From contig DOZZ01000282.1 of NCBI GenBank assembly GCA_003517725.1, forward strand, positions 1,009 through 8,984: a stretch of DNA of 7,976 nucleotides. Direction: 5' to 3'. Below, piece by piece: positions 1-6,836 of the stretch (position 1 is its first letter; each line of letters starts with the position of its first letter). The notes under the pieces were generated by a model. That model searched no databases. It was given only the letters and a program-made list of their open reading frames with translations, and had not been told where the DNA came from. Both the position numbers and the translations under genes were made by a program. The stretch is from Bryobacterales bacterium. GTDB taxonomy: Bacteria; Acidobacteriota; Terriglobia; Bryobacterales; Bryobacteraceae.

Positions 1-1364
1 GATTTGCCGCGGATGCGGTATTGCGTCGCGAAGTTACCGTTGCCCGCGATGGGGTCGGAGGTCCAGGGCGGATCCTGGCGGTCCACCGTGTAATCGCTAA
101 CGCGCCCGAAGATCCGGTTATTCTGACTCAGGTTGTGATCCACCCGAACGTCGTATGAGTAAGTATCGTTGGGCAGCGAGTATTGAAACTGATAATTGGG
201 CGCGCCAGTGAAACTGCCGGGCAGCCCCAGCCGCGCCACCGCCGACGGGATGTTGGGGTTCGGGAAAATCGCCAGCAGCTTGGCCCCCACCGGATCGATG
301 CAGCTCGCCGCGATGATGTTGTTGCTGATGCAGCCGCTCTGGCCAGCGACGCCGGGATTGCTGAGAGTCTGCTTGAGTTCGCTGAAATTTCCCGCCTTCA
401 TCAGCGGCGTCGGCACCGTGGATGTGCTCGACGTGGCCTTGCGGCTGGTGAACTTCTGATAGTCGGCAAAGAAGAACGTACGGTTCTTGATCACCGGGCC
501 GCCGAAGGTGCCGCCGTATTGATTCTGGCTGAAGCGTCCCCGCCGCGCTCCGTTAGCGTTGTTGAAAAAGGTGTTGGCGTCAAGTTTCGAGTTCCGCAGG
601 AATTCCCACACGTCGCCGTGGAATCCGTTGGTGCCCGACTTGATGGTGGCGTTGATCACGGCGCCCGCCGAGGTTCCGAATTCGGCCGAATAGGTCCGCG
701 TCTGCACCCGGAACTCCTGCAGCGCGTCGGGCGGCGGCTGTACCGCCTGTACCGAGCCTTCCTGCAGATTGGTCGAGCCCGAATTGTTATCGACTCCGTC
801 CAGTGAAAAGTAGTTCTGCACCTCCAGGTTGCCGTTCGAGCTGAAGCGATCAGGCGCCATGTTGTTGCCGTTGGTGTAGTTCTTCTGAATGCCCGGCTCA
901 AGCAGCGCCAGGTCCGCGTAGCGCCTGCCGTTCAGAGGCAGGTCGCGAATAGGCCGCTCGGCCACCACCCCGCCTACATCGGCAGTCTGGGTCTCGAGCA
1001 AAGGCGTGCCCGCCTGCACCTCAATGGTTTGTGCCGCGTCGCCAATCTTAAGGTCGAAATCGACCGAAGGGCGCGACTGAACCTCGATCGTCACGTCGTT
1101 CCGCTGTTGCGACGCAAAGCCCGTAGCCGACGCCTTCACGCTGTACGTTCCCGGAACCAGCGCATTGAACTGATACTCTCCCGCTTCATTGGTGGCGCTC
1201 GTCCGCGCCACGCCGGTCGCCGTGTTGGTCAGCGTAACCGAAGCATTTGGAACAGCTGCGCCCGTGGGATCGCGGACCGTACCTACAATCGAGCCGGTAT
1301 CGATTTGGGCCAGCGCGGGAATAGCCAGCAGTAGAGCAAAGAGGGTGCGGACGATTTTATTCAT
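1..1364 (-). CDS. Oar-like TonB-dependent receptor with carboxypeptidase-regulatory-like N-terminal domain (partial)
   Basis: This is the N-terminal part (454 codons) of an outer-membrane receptor; the frame is open to the left edge, so the beta-barrel C-terminus is missing. The ATG at 1364-1362 is preceded by an AGGAGAA ribosome site about 7 bases upstream. Residues 1-19 form a signal peptide ending in ALA. Residues 22 to about 110 look like a CarboxypepD_reg-like beta-sandwich (GSIVGTVRDPTGAAVPNASV, later GEYQFNALVPGTYSVKASA). From about residue 112 a plug-like region follows, with DLPLNGRRYADL at 141-152, FSLDGVDNN at 186-194, and the hallmark EFRVQTRTYSAEFGTSAGAV at 217-236. These features match the large Oar/'TonB-dependent receptor' families of Acidobacteriota, thought to import polymers or other large substrates or to act in adhesion. 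The substrate cannot be read from the sequence. No TonB box was looked for beyond the signal peptide. Family assignment is secure; transport specificity is unknown. Confidence 0.93.
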   Translation of the reverse strand, partial: MNKIVRTLFALLLAIPALAQIDTGSIVGTVRDPTGAAVPNASVTLTNTATGVARTSATNEAGEYQFNALVPGTYSVKASATGFASQQRNDVTIEVQSRPSVDFDLKIGDAAQTIEVQAGTPLLETQTADVGGVVAERPIRDLPLNGRRYADLALLEPGIQKNYTNGNNMAPDRFSSNGNLEVQNYFSLDGVDNNSGSTNLQEGSVQAVQPPPDALQEFRVQTRTYSAEFGTSAGAVINATIKSGTNGFHGDVWEFLRNSKLDANTFFNNANGARRGRFSQNQYGGTFGGPVIKNRTFFFADYQKFTSRKATSSTSTVPTPLMKAGNFSELKQTLSNPGVAGQSGCISNNIIAASCIDPVGAKLLAIFPNPNIPSAVARLGLPGSFTGAPNYQFQYSLPNDTYSYDVRVDHNLSQNNRIFGRVSDYTVDRQDPPWTSDPIAGNGNFATQYRIRGK

Positions 1365-1669
1365 GCGTTCTTCTCCTGGCTACGGTTAAGCTCTTGGAAC
1401 GGGAACGGGCGAAGATCGTCATTTTATGGCACTCGGTTCCGGTGCGGGATGGACGCCTCCGAAGTCTCTGGGCTTGATTAAACAGAGTATGGAACGCGTG
1501 AGGTTTTGTCAACGGACCGAACCTGTGCGGCCGTCCCGTCCCTGCACCGTAATCTCCCGTTTGCGGAATTTGCTGTATCCTTCATTTTTGTAGCGGTGGA
1601 GTTCGCTCAATATGTCCGACGTTGATATCGCGCGTCTGGTTCACTCTTCACCCTCCGGGGAGATTGCCC
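1365..1669. other. Divergent intergenic region between the receptor and DUF190 genes
   Basis: This 305-base stretch separates two divergent genes. On the minus strand it holds the receptor ribosome site and the promoter at 1484-1512. On the plus strand the DUF190 gene must be served from here, but no clear -35/-10 pair is visible; the AT-richer stretch at about 1561-1592 is the most likely place. No RNA gene, repeat or conserved coding frame is seen. A TTG-initiated extension of the DUF190 frame back to 1622 is open but does not look like protein of the family. Confidence 0.5.
1484..1512 (-). promoter_or_regulatory. Sigma70-type promoter for the receptor gene
   Basis: On the minus strand a perfect -35 hexamer TTGACA (1512-1507) is followed, after a 17-base spacer, by TACTCT (1489-1484), which keeps the most conserved TAxxxT positions of the -10 element. 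Transcription would start near 1477, giving a 5' leader of roughly 110 bases before the receptor ATG at 1364. The match is by eye only. The spacing and the perfect -35 make it the best promoter candidate in this divergent intergenic region. Confidence 0.55.
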
Positions 1670-2005
1670 ATGCAAGCGTACCAACCAGCTAAATTGCTCC
1701 GTTTCCACTTTACCGAGCGGGACCGCTATAAGGGTAAGCCGCTCTACGAGGCAATCGTCGAAAAATGCCGGGAAATGAAAATGGCTGGTGCCACGGTATT
1801 TCGAGGTCTTGAAGGATACGGCGACACGGCTGAAATCCATCGGCCGCATGTCCTTACTCATGACCTCCCTATAATTGTGCAAATTGTAGATACAAACGAT
1901 AACATCCAGCGGCTCCTGCCCGTTGTCGAGGACATGATGGACAAAGGACTCATTGCCATATCTGACGTAAGCACCGTCAGAACTCGCAAGTCCGAACCCG
2001 GTTGA
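1670..2005 (+). CDS. DUF190/UPF0166 family PII-like protein
   Basis: This encodes a 111-residue soluble cytoplasmic protein of the DUF190 (UPF0166) family, which has the ferredoxin-like fold of PII signalling proteins. The family core is visible: a first strand around KLLRFHFTERDRY (8-20), then GKPLYEAIVEKCREMKMAGATVFRGLEGYG (22-51), the classic signature helix-strand segment, and LPIIVQIVDTNDNI (66-79) leading into a C-terminal helix and strand. The ATG at 1670 is chosen because GGGGAGA (1657-1663) sits about 6 bases upstream and because family members begin close to this point; the in-frame TTG at 1622 would add 16 residues of unlike composition. Members of this family are often found beside ion transporters (fluoride channels, cation antiporters), and here a CPA2 antiporter follows 149 bases downstream on the same strand. 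A regulatory role on that transporter is inferred; ligand and partner are not shown by the sequence. Confidence 0.88.
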   Translation: MQAYQPAKLLRFHFTERDRYKGKPLYEAIVEKCREMKMAGATVFRGLEGYGDTAEIHRPHVLTHDLPIIVQIVDTNDNIQRLLPVVEDMMDKGLIAISDVSTVRTRKSEPG

Positions 2006-2024
2006 GCCGCGAGGGTTTGAAGCA

Positions 2025-2069
2025 ATGTTCGAAAGAATTCTCGTGGCGCACGGCGGCTCAAAAGGCATT
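2025..2069 (+). pseudogene. Possible relic of a universal stress protein (UspA) N-terminus
   Basis: Nineteen bases after the DUF190 stop, an ATG opens a frame reading MFERILVAHGGSKG. This closely resembles the first strand and following glycine/serine turn of UspA-family proteins (typical pattern M-F-x-R-I-L-V-A-x-D-G-S-x-x). A GAGG lies about 10 bases upstream. After residue 14 the resemblance stops, and the frame runs on only because it overlaps the antiporter gene out of phase. An intact UspA needs about 140 residues, and there is no room before the antiporter start at 2155. The best reading is a deletion remnant of a usp gene that once sat between the two genes. Chance similarity over 14 residues is possible, so confidence is low. 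Confidence 0.3.
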
Positions 2070-2154
2070 ATCGCGGCGCGCCGTTGGGACGGGTTACACT
2101 ACGGTCTGCCGGCGCTGCCTTGCGTTCCTCGCGATCCGGAATGGTTCTTGACCG

Positions 2155-3363
2155 GTGGTATCTCATTCACTGTTAGACAGCGCAAATCCCGCCTACATCC
2201 CGCTTTCGATGCTGATCCTCTTCGCGGCAGCCAAGGGCATGGCCGAATTGGCGGAGCGCTTAGGGCAGCCCGGCATCGTTGGCGAGATACTGGCCGGCGT
2301 CCTGATTGGACCCAGCGTCTTCGGGTGGTTGCAGCCCAGCGACTTTTTGAGCGCTCTGTCGCAATTGGGCGCCTTGTTCCTGCTCTTCCGCGTCGGTCTG
2401 GAAGTAAAATCCTCGGAGCTCTTGAAAGTGGGGGGCACCGCGGCGCTGGTCGCGTCTTCCGGCGTCGTCGTACCGTTCCTGATGGGTTGGGGCATCCTGC
2501 TGCTGTGGGGCGGCTCACGCTACGAAGCCATTTTCGTGGGTGCTTCGATGGTTGCCACCAGCGTTGGCATCACCGCGCAGGTGCTCTCCGCCCATGGCCT
2601 GTTGCACGTCATTTCGAGCAAGATCATCCTGGCCGCCGCCGTCATCGACGACGTGCTGGGGCTGCTGGTCCTGGCCGTCGTCAGCAGTGCCACGCGTGGC
2701 CACCTGCACTGGGTCGAACTCGGCCTTACCGCATTGCTGGCCGCCGGTTTCACAATCGTGGTGGCGCGCTGGGGCACCCGCACCATGCAGGCTATTACGC
2801 CGCTGGTCGAGACCTCGCTGCGCATCGCCGAAGCCCAATTCGTGATCGCGATGCTGCTGCTGTTTGGCCTGGCGGCGCTGGCCGTTTACGCCGGGGTCGC
2901 GGCCATCATTGGCGCGTTTCTCGCCGGCATGGCCCTGGCCGACAGCACCGGCCGCCGCGTGCACGATCTGGCGCAGGGCGTGGGAGAACTGCTGGTGCCG
3001 TTCTTTTTGGCCGGCATTGGCCTGAAGGTCAGCCTGTCGGTTTTCTCCGAAGCATCGACGGCGCTTCTGGCGGGCGTCATTCTGCTGGCCGCCATCGCTT
3101 CGAAATTTATCGGCTGCGGCCTGGGCGCCGCGCGCCTGGGACGCACCGAAGCCATTCGCATCGGCGTCGGCATGATCCCGCGCGGCGAGGTAGGGATGGT
3201 AGTCGCGCAGTTAGGACTCGCGATGGGCGTGATCCAGCAGAATATCTACAGCATCGTAGTCTTCATGTCGCTAGTTACAACCATCGTGACTCCCCTATTG
3301 ATTAGGTTAGCCTACAAAGGATTGCTGCGCCCATCCGAAGAAGATACCTTTCGCGTGGGCTGA
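2155..3363 (+). CDS. CPA2-family cation:proton antiporter
   Basis: This encodes a 402-residue inner-membrane protein of the monovalent cation:proton antiporter-2 (Na_H_Exchanger) fold, with about 11-13 hydrophobic segments. The N-terminal MAELAERLGQPGIVGEILAG (29-48) plus VLIGPSVFG is the family's opening signature. TSVGITAQVL (135-144) and AAVIDDVLGL (161-170) form the crossed-helix core; the paired aspartates D165-D166 are the ion/proton-binding type seen in electrogenic members. AAIIGAFLAGMALADS (249-264), the lysine of ASKFIG (K317) and IPRGEVGMVV (341-350) complete the family landmarks. It ends after the membrane domain and lacks the RCK/TrkA-N nucleotide-binding tail of Kef proteins. 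The GTG at 2155 is the first possible start after an in-frame stop at 2149; its ribosome site is weak, and ATG 2209 would cut into the first helix. It is probably co-expressed with the DUF190 gene upstream. The exchanged ion (Na+ or K+) cannot be told. Confidence 0.9.
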   Translation: MVSHSLLDSANPAYIPLSMLILFAAAKGMAELAERLGQPGIVGEILAGVLIGPSVFGWLQPSDFLSALSQLGALFLLFRVGLEVKSSELLKVGGTAALVASSGVVVPFLMGWGILLLWGGSRYEAIFVGASMVATSVGITAQVLSAHGLLHVISSKIILAAAVIDDVLGLLVLAVVSSATRGHLHWVELGLTALLAAGFTIVVARWGTRTMQAITPLVETSLRIAEAQFVIAMLLLFGLAALAVYAGVAAIIGAFLAGMALADSTGRRVHDLAQGVGELLVPFFLAGIGLKVSLSVFSEASTALLAGVILLAAIASKFIGCGLGAARLGRTEAIRIGVGMIPRGEVGMVVAQLGLAMGVIQQNIYSIVVFMSLVTTIVTPLLIRLAYKGLLRPSEEDTFRVG

Positions 3364-3392
3364 ATGCCGCACGGCCTTATTCACTTTCGAGC

Positions 3393-4799
3393 TTACTCCG
3401 TCATCCCGCCCGATTTTTTAACCAATACCCGCATCCTGACAACTCCCACTGGTTGCCCACCCGCGTCCGCGCTCCACACCAACTCCTGCCACTGATCCTG
3501 CCCGCCAGCCGGAGCCATAACTTCCACGCGCAGCGGATAAGCCTCACCCGGCCGCACGGGATAGCTGTCGTACGCCGTTTTGTCGATCCATTCCGCCGGC
3601 AGCCTCGAGCGTAGCTTCACCGTTATCTCCGCCCCGGTGTTATTCCAAATAAACAGCGGCGCGCTGAGCATATGGCCAAATCCCACGCTAGCCTCAGGCA
3701 CGGGAATCAAGCCGGCCAGGTTATCAAGGCCGTGTACTTTCCAGAAACCGGAATAGAAAGCCCATGGCCCCCCGATCTCGAACTCCACTGCCGGACGCCC
3801 GCCTCCCGGCAGAGTCCGCGGCGGCGAGTAGGCAGGTTTTTGACTAACCCCTTCAAATACATCTCCCGTGACTGCGCCGCCTACCAACGACTTCCCGAAA
3901 ATCAAACGCATCGGATATTCGAATGCCCTCAAATCGTTAGCCGCAAACGCCTGAGTCGCCAGGTAACCCTCTTGTGTGAGGTAGAACAGCTGTTGCTCGG
4001 CGTTCAGCCGCGCATAAGACTTATGGCGCGACGCGGACACGTCGGTGTTTGAGTAAGTAGGGCCGTGTCCATCCAGGAAGTTTTTCCGGAATGGCGATAA
4101 GTCCCGCGAATCGTGCCAGTACGGACCGAAGTCTTCAAACGCGTCGGTCGCGAAGTAAAGCTTCTTACACTGCCACGGGAGCAGGCCCTCCGTCAGGTTA
4201 GACATGCCGGTGCGATTGCGCGCGGGCCACACTTGTTCGGCAAACTGCGTGCGATCGCCGGCCAGGTCGAACGCTTCGGTGGCCAGCACGCCCGCCGCCT
4301 GGTGGTCGCCATGATTCTCGCCAACCACGTAATCCGGCAGCCAGGTCAGTATCACCTCCGGCCGCGTGAGCCGCACCAGCCGCACCATCTCCTCCAGCAT
4401 GTGTCCATGCCCCCAGCGGTCGAGCGAGCGCAGGGGATCCTGGCCCGGCGTGTCATGGCCGCCCAGAAACCAGACGTTCTCAATACCCAGCGAGGCCAGC
4501 GCGCGGCGCGCCTCAATAATGCGCATCTGGCCGAGCGCCGCCCCCGCTTCATTCCCGACGGCGTTGCCGCCGCCATCGCCCGGCGTGCAGTAGATCACGG
4601 CAATGCGTTTGTGCTGGTCCAGGCTGGCGCGCGCCAGATATCCGCCGATCACGACATCGTCGTCCGGATGCGCCACAATCAGCAGCAGGTCGGCCTTATA
4701 ACGCTCGTCGGGAGCCAGCAGCGGCGGCGCCGTCGCCCCGGCGCCGTGCATCCGGCACACAAAAACCAGTACCGCGAGAAGGGTGACTTTGTTCGACAT
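3393..4799 (-). CDS. Exported PIG-L/LmbE-family N-acetyl-sugar deacetylase
   Basis: This 468-residue protein belongs to the PIG-L (GlcNAc-PI de-N-acetylase/LmbE-like) family of zinc-dependent hydrolases that remove acetyl groups from N-acetylglucosamine-type substrates. The metal-binding motif AHPDDD is at 43-48 (H44, D47 as likely ligands; D46 as probable general base) and the second motif HGDH is at 163-166, supplying the further histidine. A hydrophobic N-terminus with an ATA site near residue 24 predicts export; the Cys at 15 does not fit a lipobox. The catalytic domain spans about 37-240. The tail at about 378-462 (IWNNTGAEITVKLRSRLPAEW, then YPVRPGEAYPLRVEVMAPAG) resembles the NEW3-type beta-sandwich found on secreted glycoside-active enzymes. 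It is the last gene of a probable three-gene operon, 33 bases after the GTPase stop; no clear Shine-Dalgarno is seen before its ATG. It converges on the antiporter with a 29-base gap. The physiological substrate is unknown. Confidence 0.88.
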   Translation of the reverse strand: MSNKVTLLAVLVFVCRMHGAGATAPPLLAPDERYKADLLLIVAHPDDDVVIGGYLARASLDQHKRIAVIYCTPGDGGGNAVGNEAGAALGQMRIIEARRALASLGIENVWFLGGHDTPGQDPLRSLDRWGHGHMLEEMVRLVRLTRPEVILTWLPDYVVGENHGDHQAAGVLATEAFDLAGDRTQFAEQVWPARNRTGMSNLTEGLLPWQCKKLYFATDAFEDFGPYWHDSRDLSPFRKNFLDGHGPTYSNTDVSASRHKSYARLNAEQQLFYLTQEGYLATQAFAANDLRAFEYPMRLIFGKSLVGGAVTGDVFEGVSQKPAYSPPRTLPGGGRPAVEFEIGGPWAFYSGFWKVHGLDNLAGLIPVPEASVGFGHMLSAPLFIWNNTGAEITVKLRSRLPAEWIDKTAYDSYPVRPGEAYPLRVEVMAPAGGQDQWQELVWSADAGGQPVGVVRMRVLVKKSGGMTE

Positions 4800-4832
4800 G
4801 AATCGGTTAATGTATCACCGAAGCAGTGCCCC

Positions 4833-5879
4833 TTACCGGGTCACGCGGCGTTCCGGCCGCGGCGCCGCCGGACTGAAGCAGGTCAGGCGCAGTTCGGTCA
4901 TGCTTCCCGCCACTCCCGCCAACACGCGATCCACGATTGCACGCACCGGATCTGGCGCGCCGGCGGCTCGCAGGTTCAGCAAAAGGTGGTGCCGCGCGCA
5001 GGGCGAGGCGTCCAGCGCGCCTTCCACCTCGGGCTCCTGCCCGCCGCCGCAGATCGCTGCCTTCAGGAAGCCGCTGGGCGCGTGGTCTGTCGCCTTCAGG
5101 TGCACAATCCCAATCCCCGCGGCGCTCAGTTCCTGATCGAGCCGATCGATCAACGGACCAAGCACCATCGCGGGTGACCGCGGTGGCACACTCTCGATCA
5201 CTAGCTCGGCATTCAGCCACGCCAGTGCCGCTTCCGCGCGGGCATATTCGTTGTAGTCGATCTCCAGCAGCGTCTGGCCCGCCGCGATCCGCCCCGACAG
5301 CACTTCGTCGAGCCACGCCGCCACGCCCTGTCCCGTGCGCGCGCTTAACTTCCGAGCCGGCATTCCCGCCAGTTCCGGTAACTCCGGGTGCAAATCCGAC
5401 TTCGTCCAGCACACCAGGTCGGCCTCCTGCAGTTGCTTCCGGAACAGGAAAGCCATGTGCGGATTGGCATCGGCGGCCAGCAGTTCGCGCGCCCGCAGGG
5501 GATCGGCCAGCACGCTAAACGGCGCAAGCCGGAAAGCGTCGCGAAACGTCTCTTCGATGGGCCGCAGGAGAGTGGCCGAGATGTCCGTACAACTACCGAC
5601 CGGTTCGGCGAAGATGACCTCGGGCGCGTGCACGCGCAGCGCTTCGGCAGCTTCGATCAATTCGGAAAAGCGGCAACAGAAGCACCCGCCCGTCACTTCG
5701 CCCGCCGGCACACCCGCGGTTTGCGCCAGGCTGGTGTCGACCAACGCGTCGCCCTGATCGTTCAGGATCACGGCGCTACGCACGCCCCGCCGCGCCAGTT
5801 CCCGCGCCGCCGCCAGAATTAGCGTAGTCTTGCCGGCGCCCAGAAACCCTCCGACAAATACCAAATGGGGAGCACTCAA
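4833..5879 (-). CDS. G3E-family (CobW/P47K-like) GTPase
   Basis: This encodes a 348-residue cytoplasmic P-loop GTPase of the G3E class, whose members (CobW, HypB, UreG, ZNG1-like) load metals into target proteins. Walker A GGFLGAGKTT is at 10-19. The metal-binding CxCC motif appears as GGCFCC at 64-69 (C66, C68, C69). EPVG at 92-95 matches the family's switch region. The base-recognition motif is TKSD at 159-162 instead of the usual NKxD, and SARTG lies at 179-183. The C-terminal part (about 205-348) does not show an obvious CobW_C domain, so this is a divergent subfamily. The start is set at TTG 5879, eight bases after the VOC stop, because GGTAGAG lies just upstream and the protein then begins close before the first strand, as in relatives. 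A GTG at 5915, overlapping the VOC gene, is the alternative. The frame is open much further upstream, but only as a shadow of the VOC gene. The client protein and metal are unknown. Confidence 0.85.
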   Translation of the reverse strand: MSAPHLVFVGGFLGAGKTTLILAAARELARRGVRSAVILNDQGDALVDTSLAQTAGVPAGEVTGGCFCCRFSELIEAAEALRVHAPEVIFAEPVGSCTDISATLLRPIEETFRDAFRLAPFSVLADPLRARELLAADANPHMAFLFRKQLQEADLVCWTKSDLHPELPELAGMPARKLSARTGQGVAAWLDEVLSGRIAAGQTLLEIDYNEYARAEAALAWLNAELVIESVPPRSPAMVLGPLIDRLDQELSAAGIGIVHLKATDHAPSGFLKAAICGGGQEPEVEGALDASPCARHHLLLNLRAAGAPDPVRAIVDRVLAGVAGSMTELRLTCFSPAAPRPERRVTR

Positions 5880-5887
5880 ACTCGTCT

Positions 5888-6808
5888 CTACCGGTCGAGC
5901 ATTGGCGAGCAGCACGGCGTTTCGACCGGCTTGGGTTCCATCAGCTCGGAGCGCGTCAAATCCGGATCGTACATGTTGAGCTGCCATTTGCCATCGCGCC
6001 CGATCTTGGGCGGCTGCGAAATCTGCACGCCGCGCGCCACCAGCCCTTTGTAACTGGCATCCACGCTCGGCACGCCCAGCGCCAGATGGTTCAGCACGCC
6101 GCGGCTCTTCGGCGTCAAATTGGTCGACTTCAGCATGTACTCCAGCCAATCGCTTCCATCCGGCACGCGCATGTCGACCCAGTCGGTCTGGACGTCCTTC
6201 ATGCCGCCGTGCCACATCTCCCGAAAGCCCAGCACGTCTTTATAGAAGCGATCGGCCGCCGCACGGTCCTTCACGGTTACGCCCACGTGGATGATATGGT
6301 CCGAGACGCGCGTGGCGGGCAGAAACTTGCCGAAGTTGGTCGAGTGCAGCGACCCCGGCATGTACTGCACAAACTCCACATTGTGGCCATCGGGATCCTT
6401 CAGCATCATGCTGACGTTGCCGTCGAGCCCCGGCTTCAGCGCCGCCGGCACCTTCACGTCGTGCGCCGCCAGGTAATCGCGCAACTGCTGGATGTTAGTG
6501 GTCTCGAAGGCGATGTGCGACAGCCGGTCCTCCTCCTCGCTCTTCAACTCGGGAAATACCTCGATGTACTGATGGTCGTTTACCTTGAAATACGTCAGCA
6601 TCAAGCCGCCCGTGGGTTTGTCCAGCGTGAAGGGTTCCTGGAAGCCGAGGTCGTGCCCGTAAAAGCTGCGAGCGGCCGCCATGTCTTTGGTTTTCAGGCC
6701 GATGTGCGCCACGCCGATGATGGGAGGCCGTTGCGGCGTCTGGGCCAGAATCGGCCCGCGGCCCGCGGCGGCCAGCGCCAGGGCCAGCACAACTTCAATT
6801 CTTCGCAT
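5888..6808 (-). CDS. Exported tandem VOC-domain (glyoxalase/dioxygenase-fold) protein
   Basis: This is a 306-residue protein with two vicinal-oxygen-chelate modules. Residues 1 to about 22 are a signal peptide (VVLALALAAAG core, ILAQ end), so it probably acts in the periplasm. Module 1 (about 31-150) has AHIGLKT with H35, LSHIAFET with H98 and HNVEFVQ with E145. Module 2 (about 169-292) has IIHVGVTV with H174, LNHLALGV with H241 and RSELMEP with E288. Both modules thus keep a complete His/His/Glu metal-ligand set, and both have the 'FY...LGF' helix typical of the fold. Possible activities include glyoxalase, extradiol dioxygenase or another metal-dependent isomerase or lyase; the sequence does not decide. 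ATG 6808 is chosen because the signal peptide starts there; ATG 6838 would add ten residues and overlap the divergent gene. It is the first gene of the probable operon with the G3E GTPase and PIG-L deacetylase. The C-terminus ends with an unusual PCC. Confidence 0.87.
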   Translation of the reverse strand: MRRIEVVLALALAAAGRGPILAQTPQRPPIIGVAHIGLKTKDMAAARSFYGHDLGFQEPFTLDKPTGGLMLTYFKVNDHQYIEVFPELKSEEEDRLSHIAFETTNIQQLRDYLAAHDVKVPAALKPGLDGNVSMMLKDPDGHNVEFVQYMPGSLHSTNFGKFLPATRVSDHIIHVGVTVKDRAAADRFYKDVLGFREMWHGGMKDVQTDWVDMRVPDGSDWLEYMLKSTNLTPKSRGVLNHLALGVPSVDASYKGLVARGVQISQPPKIGRDGKWQLNMYDPDLTRSELMEPKPVETPCCSPMLDR

Positions 6809-6836
6809 GTGTTTGAGTATCCTATAAAGACGTAGC
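6809..6836. promoter_or_regulatory. Compressed divergent start region with AT-rich core
   Basis: Only 28 bases separate the ATG of the VOC gene (minus) from the ATG of the 93-residue gene (plus). The core CCTATAAAG stands out in GC-rich surroundings. On the plus strand TATAAA (6823-6828) ends 8 bases before ATG 6837. On the minus strand the same core reads CTTTATAGGATACT, with GATACT ending 7 bases before ATG 6808. These are the spacings expected for -10 elements of leaderless transcripts. No good -35 or ribosome site is visible for either gene. The promoter call is an inference from position and composition. Confidence 0.35.

Noticed and set aside
1607..2068. Minus-strand open frame of 153 codons opposite the DUF190 gene
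   Set aside because: It mirrors the DUF190 coding frame, which has clear family signatures; the antisense product resembles nothing.
2025..3305. Plus-strand open frame of 426 codons overlapping the antiporter gene
   Set aside because: Beyond its UspA-like first 14 residues it is rich in Arg/Gly/His with no membrane or domain pattern; it is an out-of-phase shadow of the antiporter in GC-rich DNA.
3366..3382. Small palindrome GCCGCACGGC followed by CTTATT between the convergent genes
   Set aside because: The stem is only 3-4 pairs with a tiny loop and the T tract is poor; not strong enough to call a terminator.
5880..6215. Upstream extension of the GTPase frame to an ATG at 6215
   Set aside because: The added 112 residues overlap the VOC gene antiphase, are Arg/Ala-rich and precede the family's normal N-terminus.
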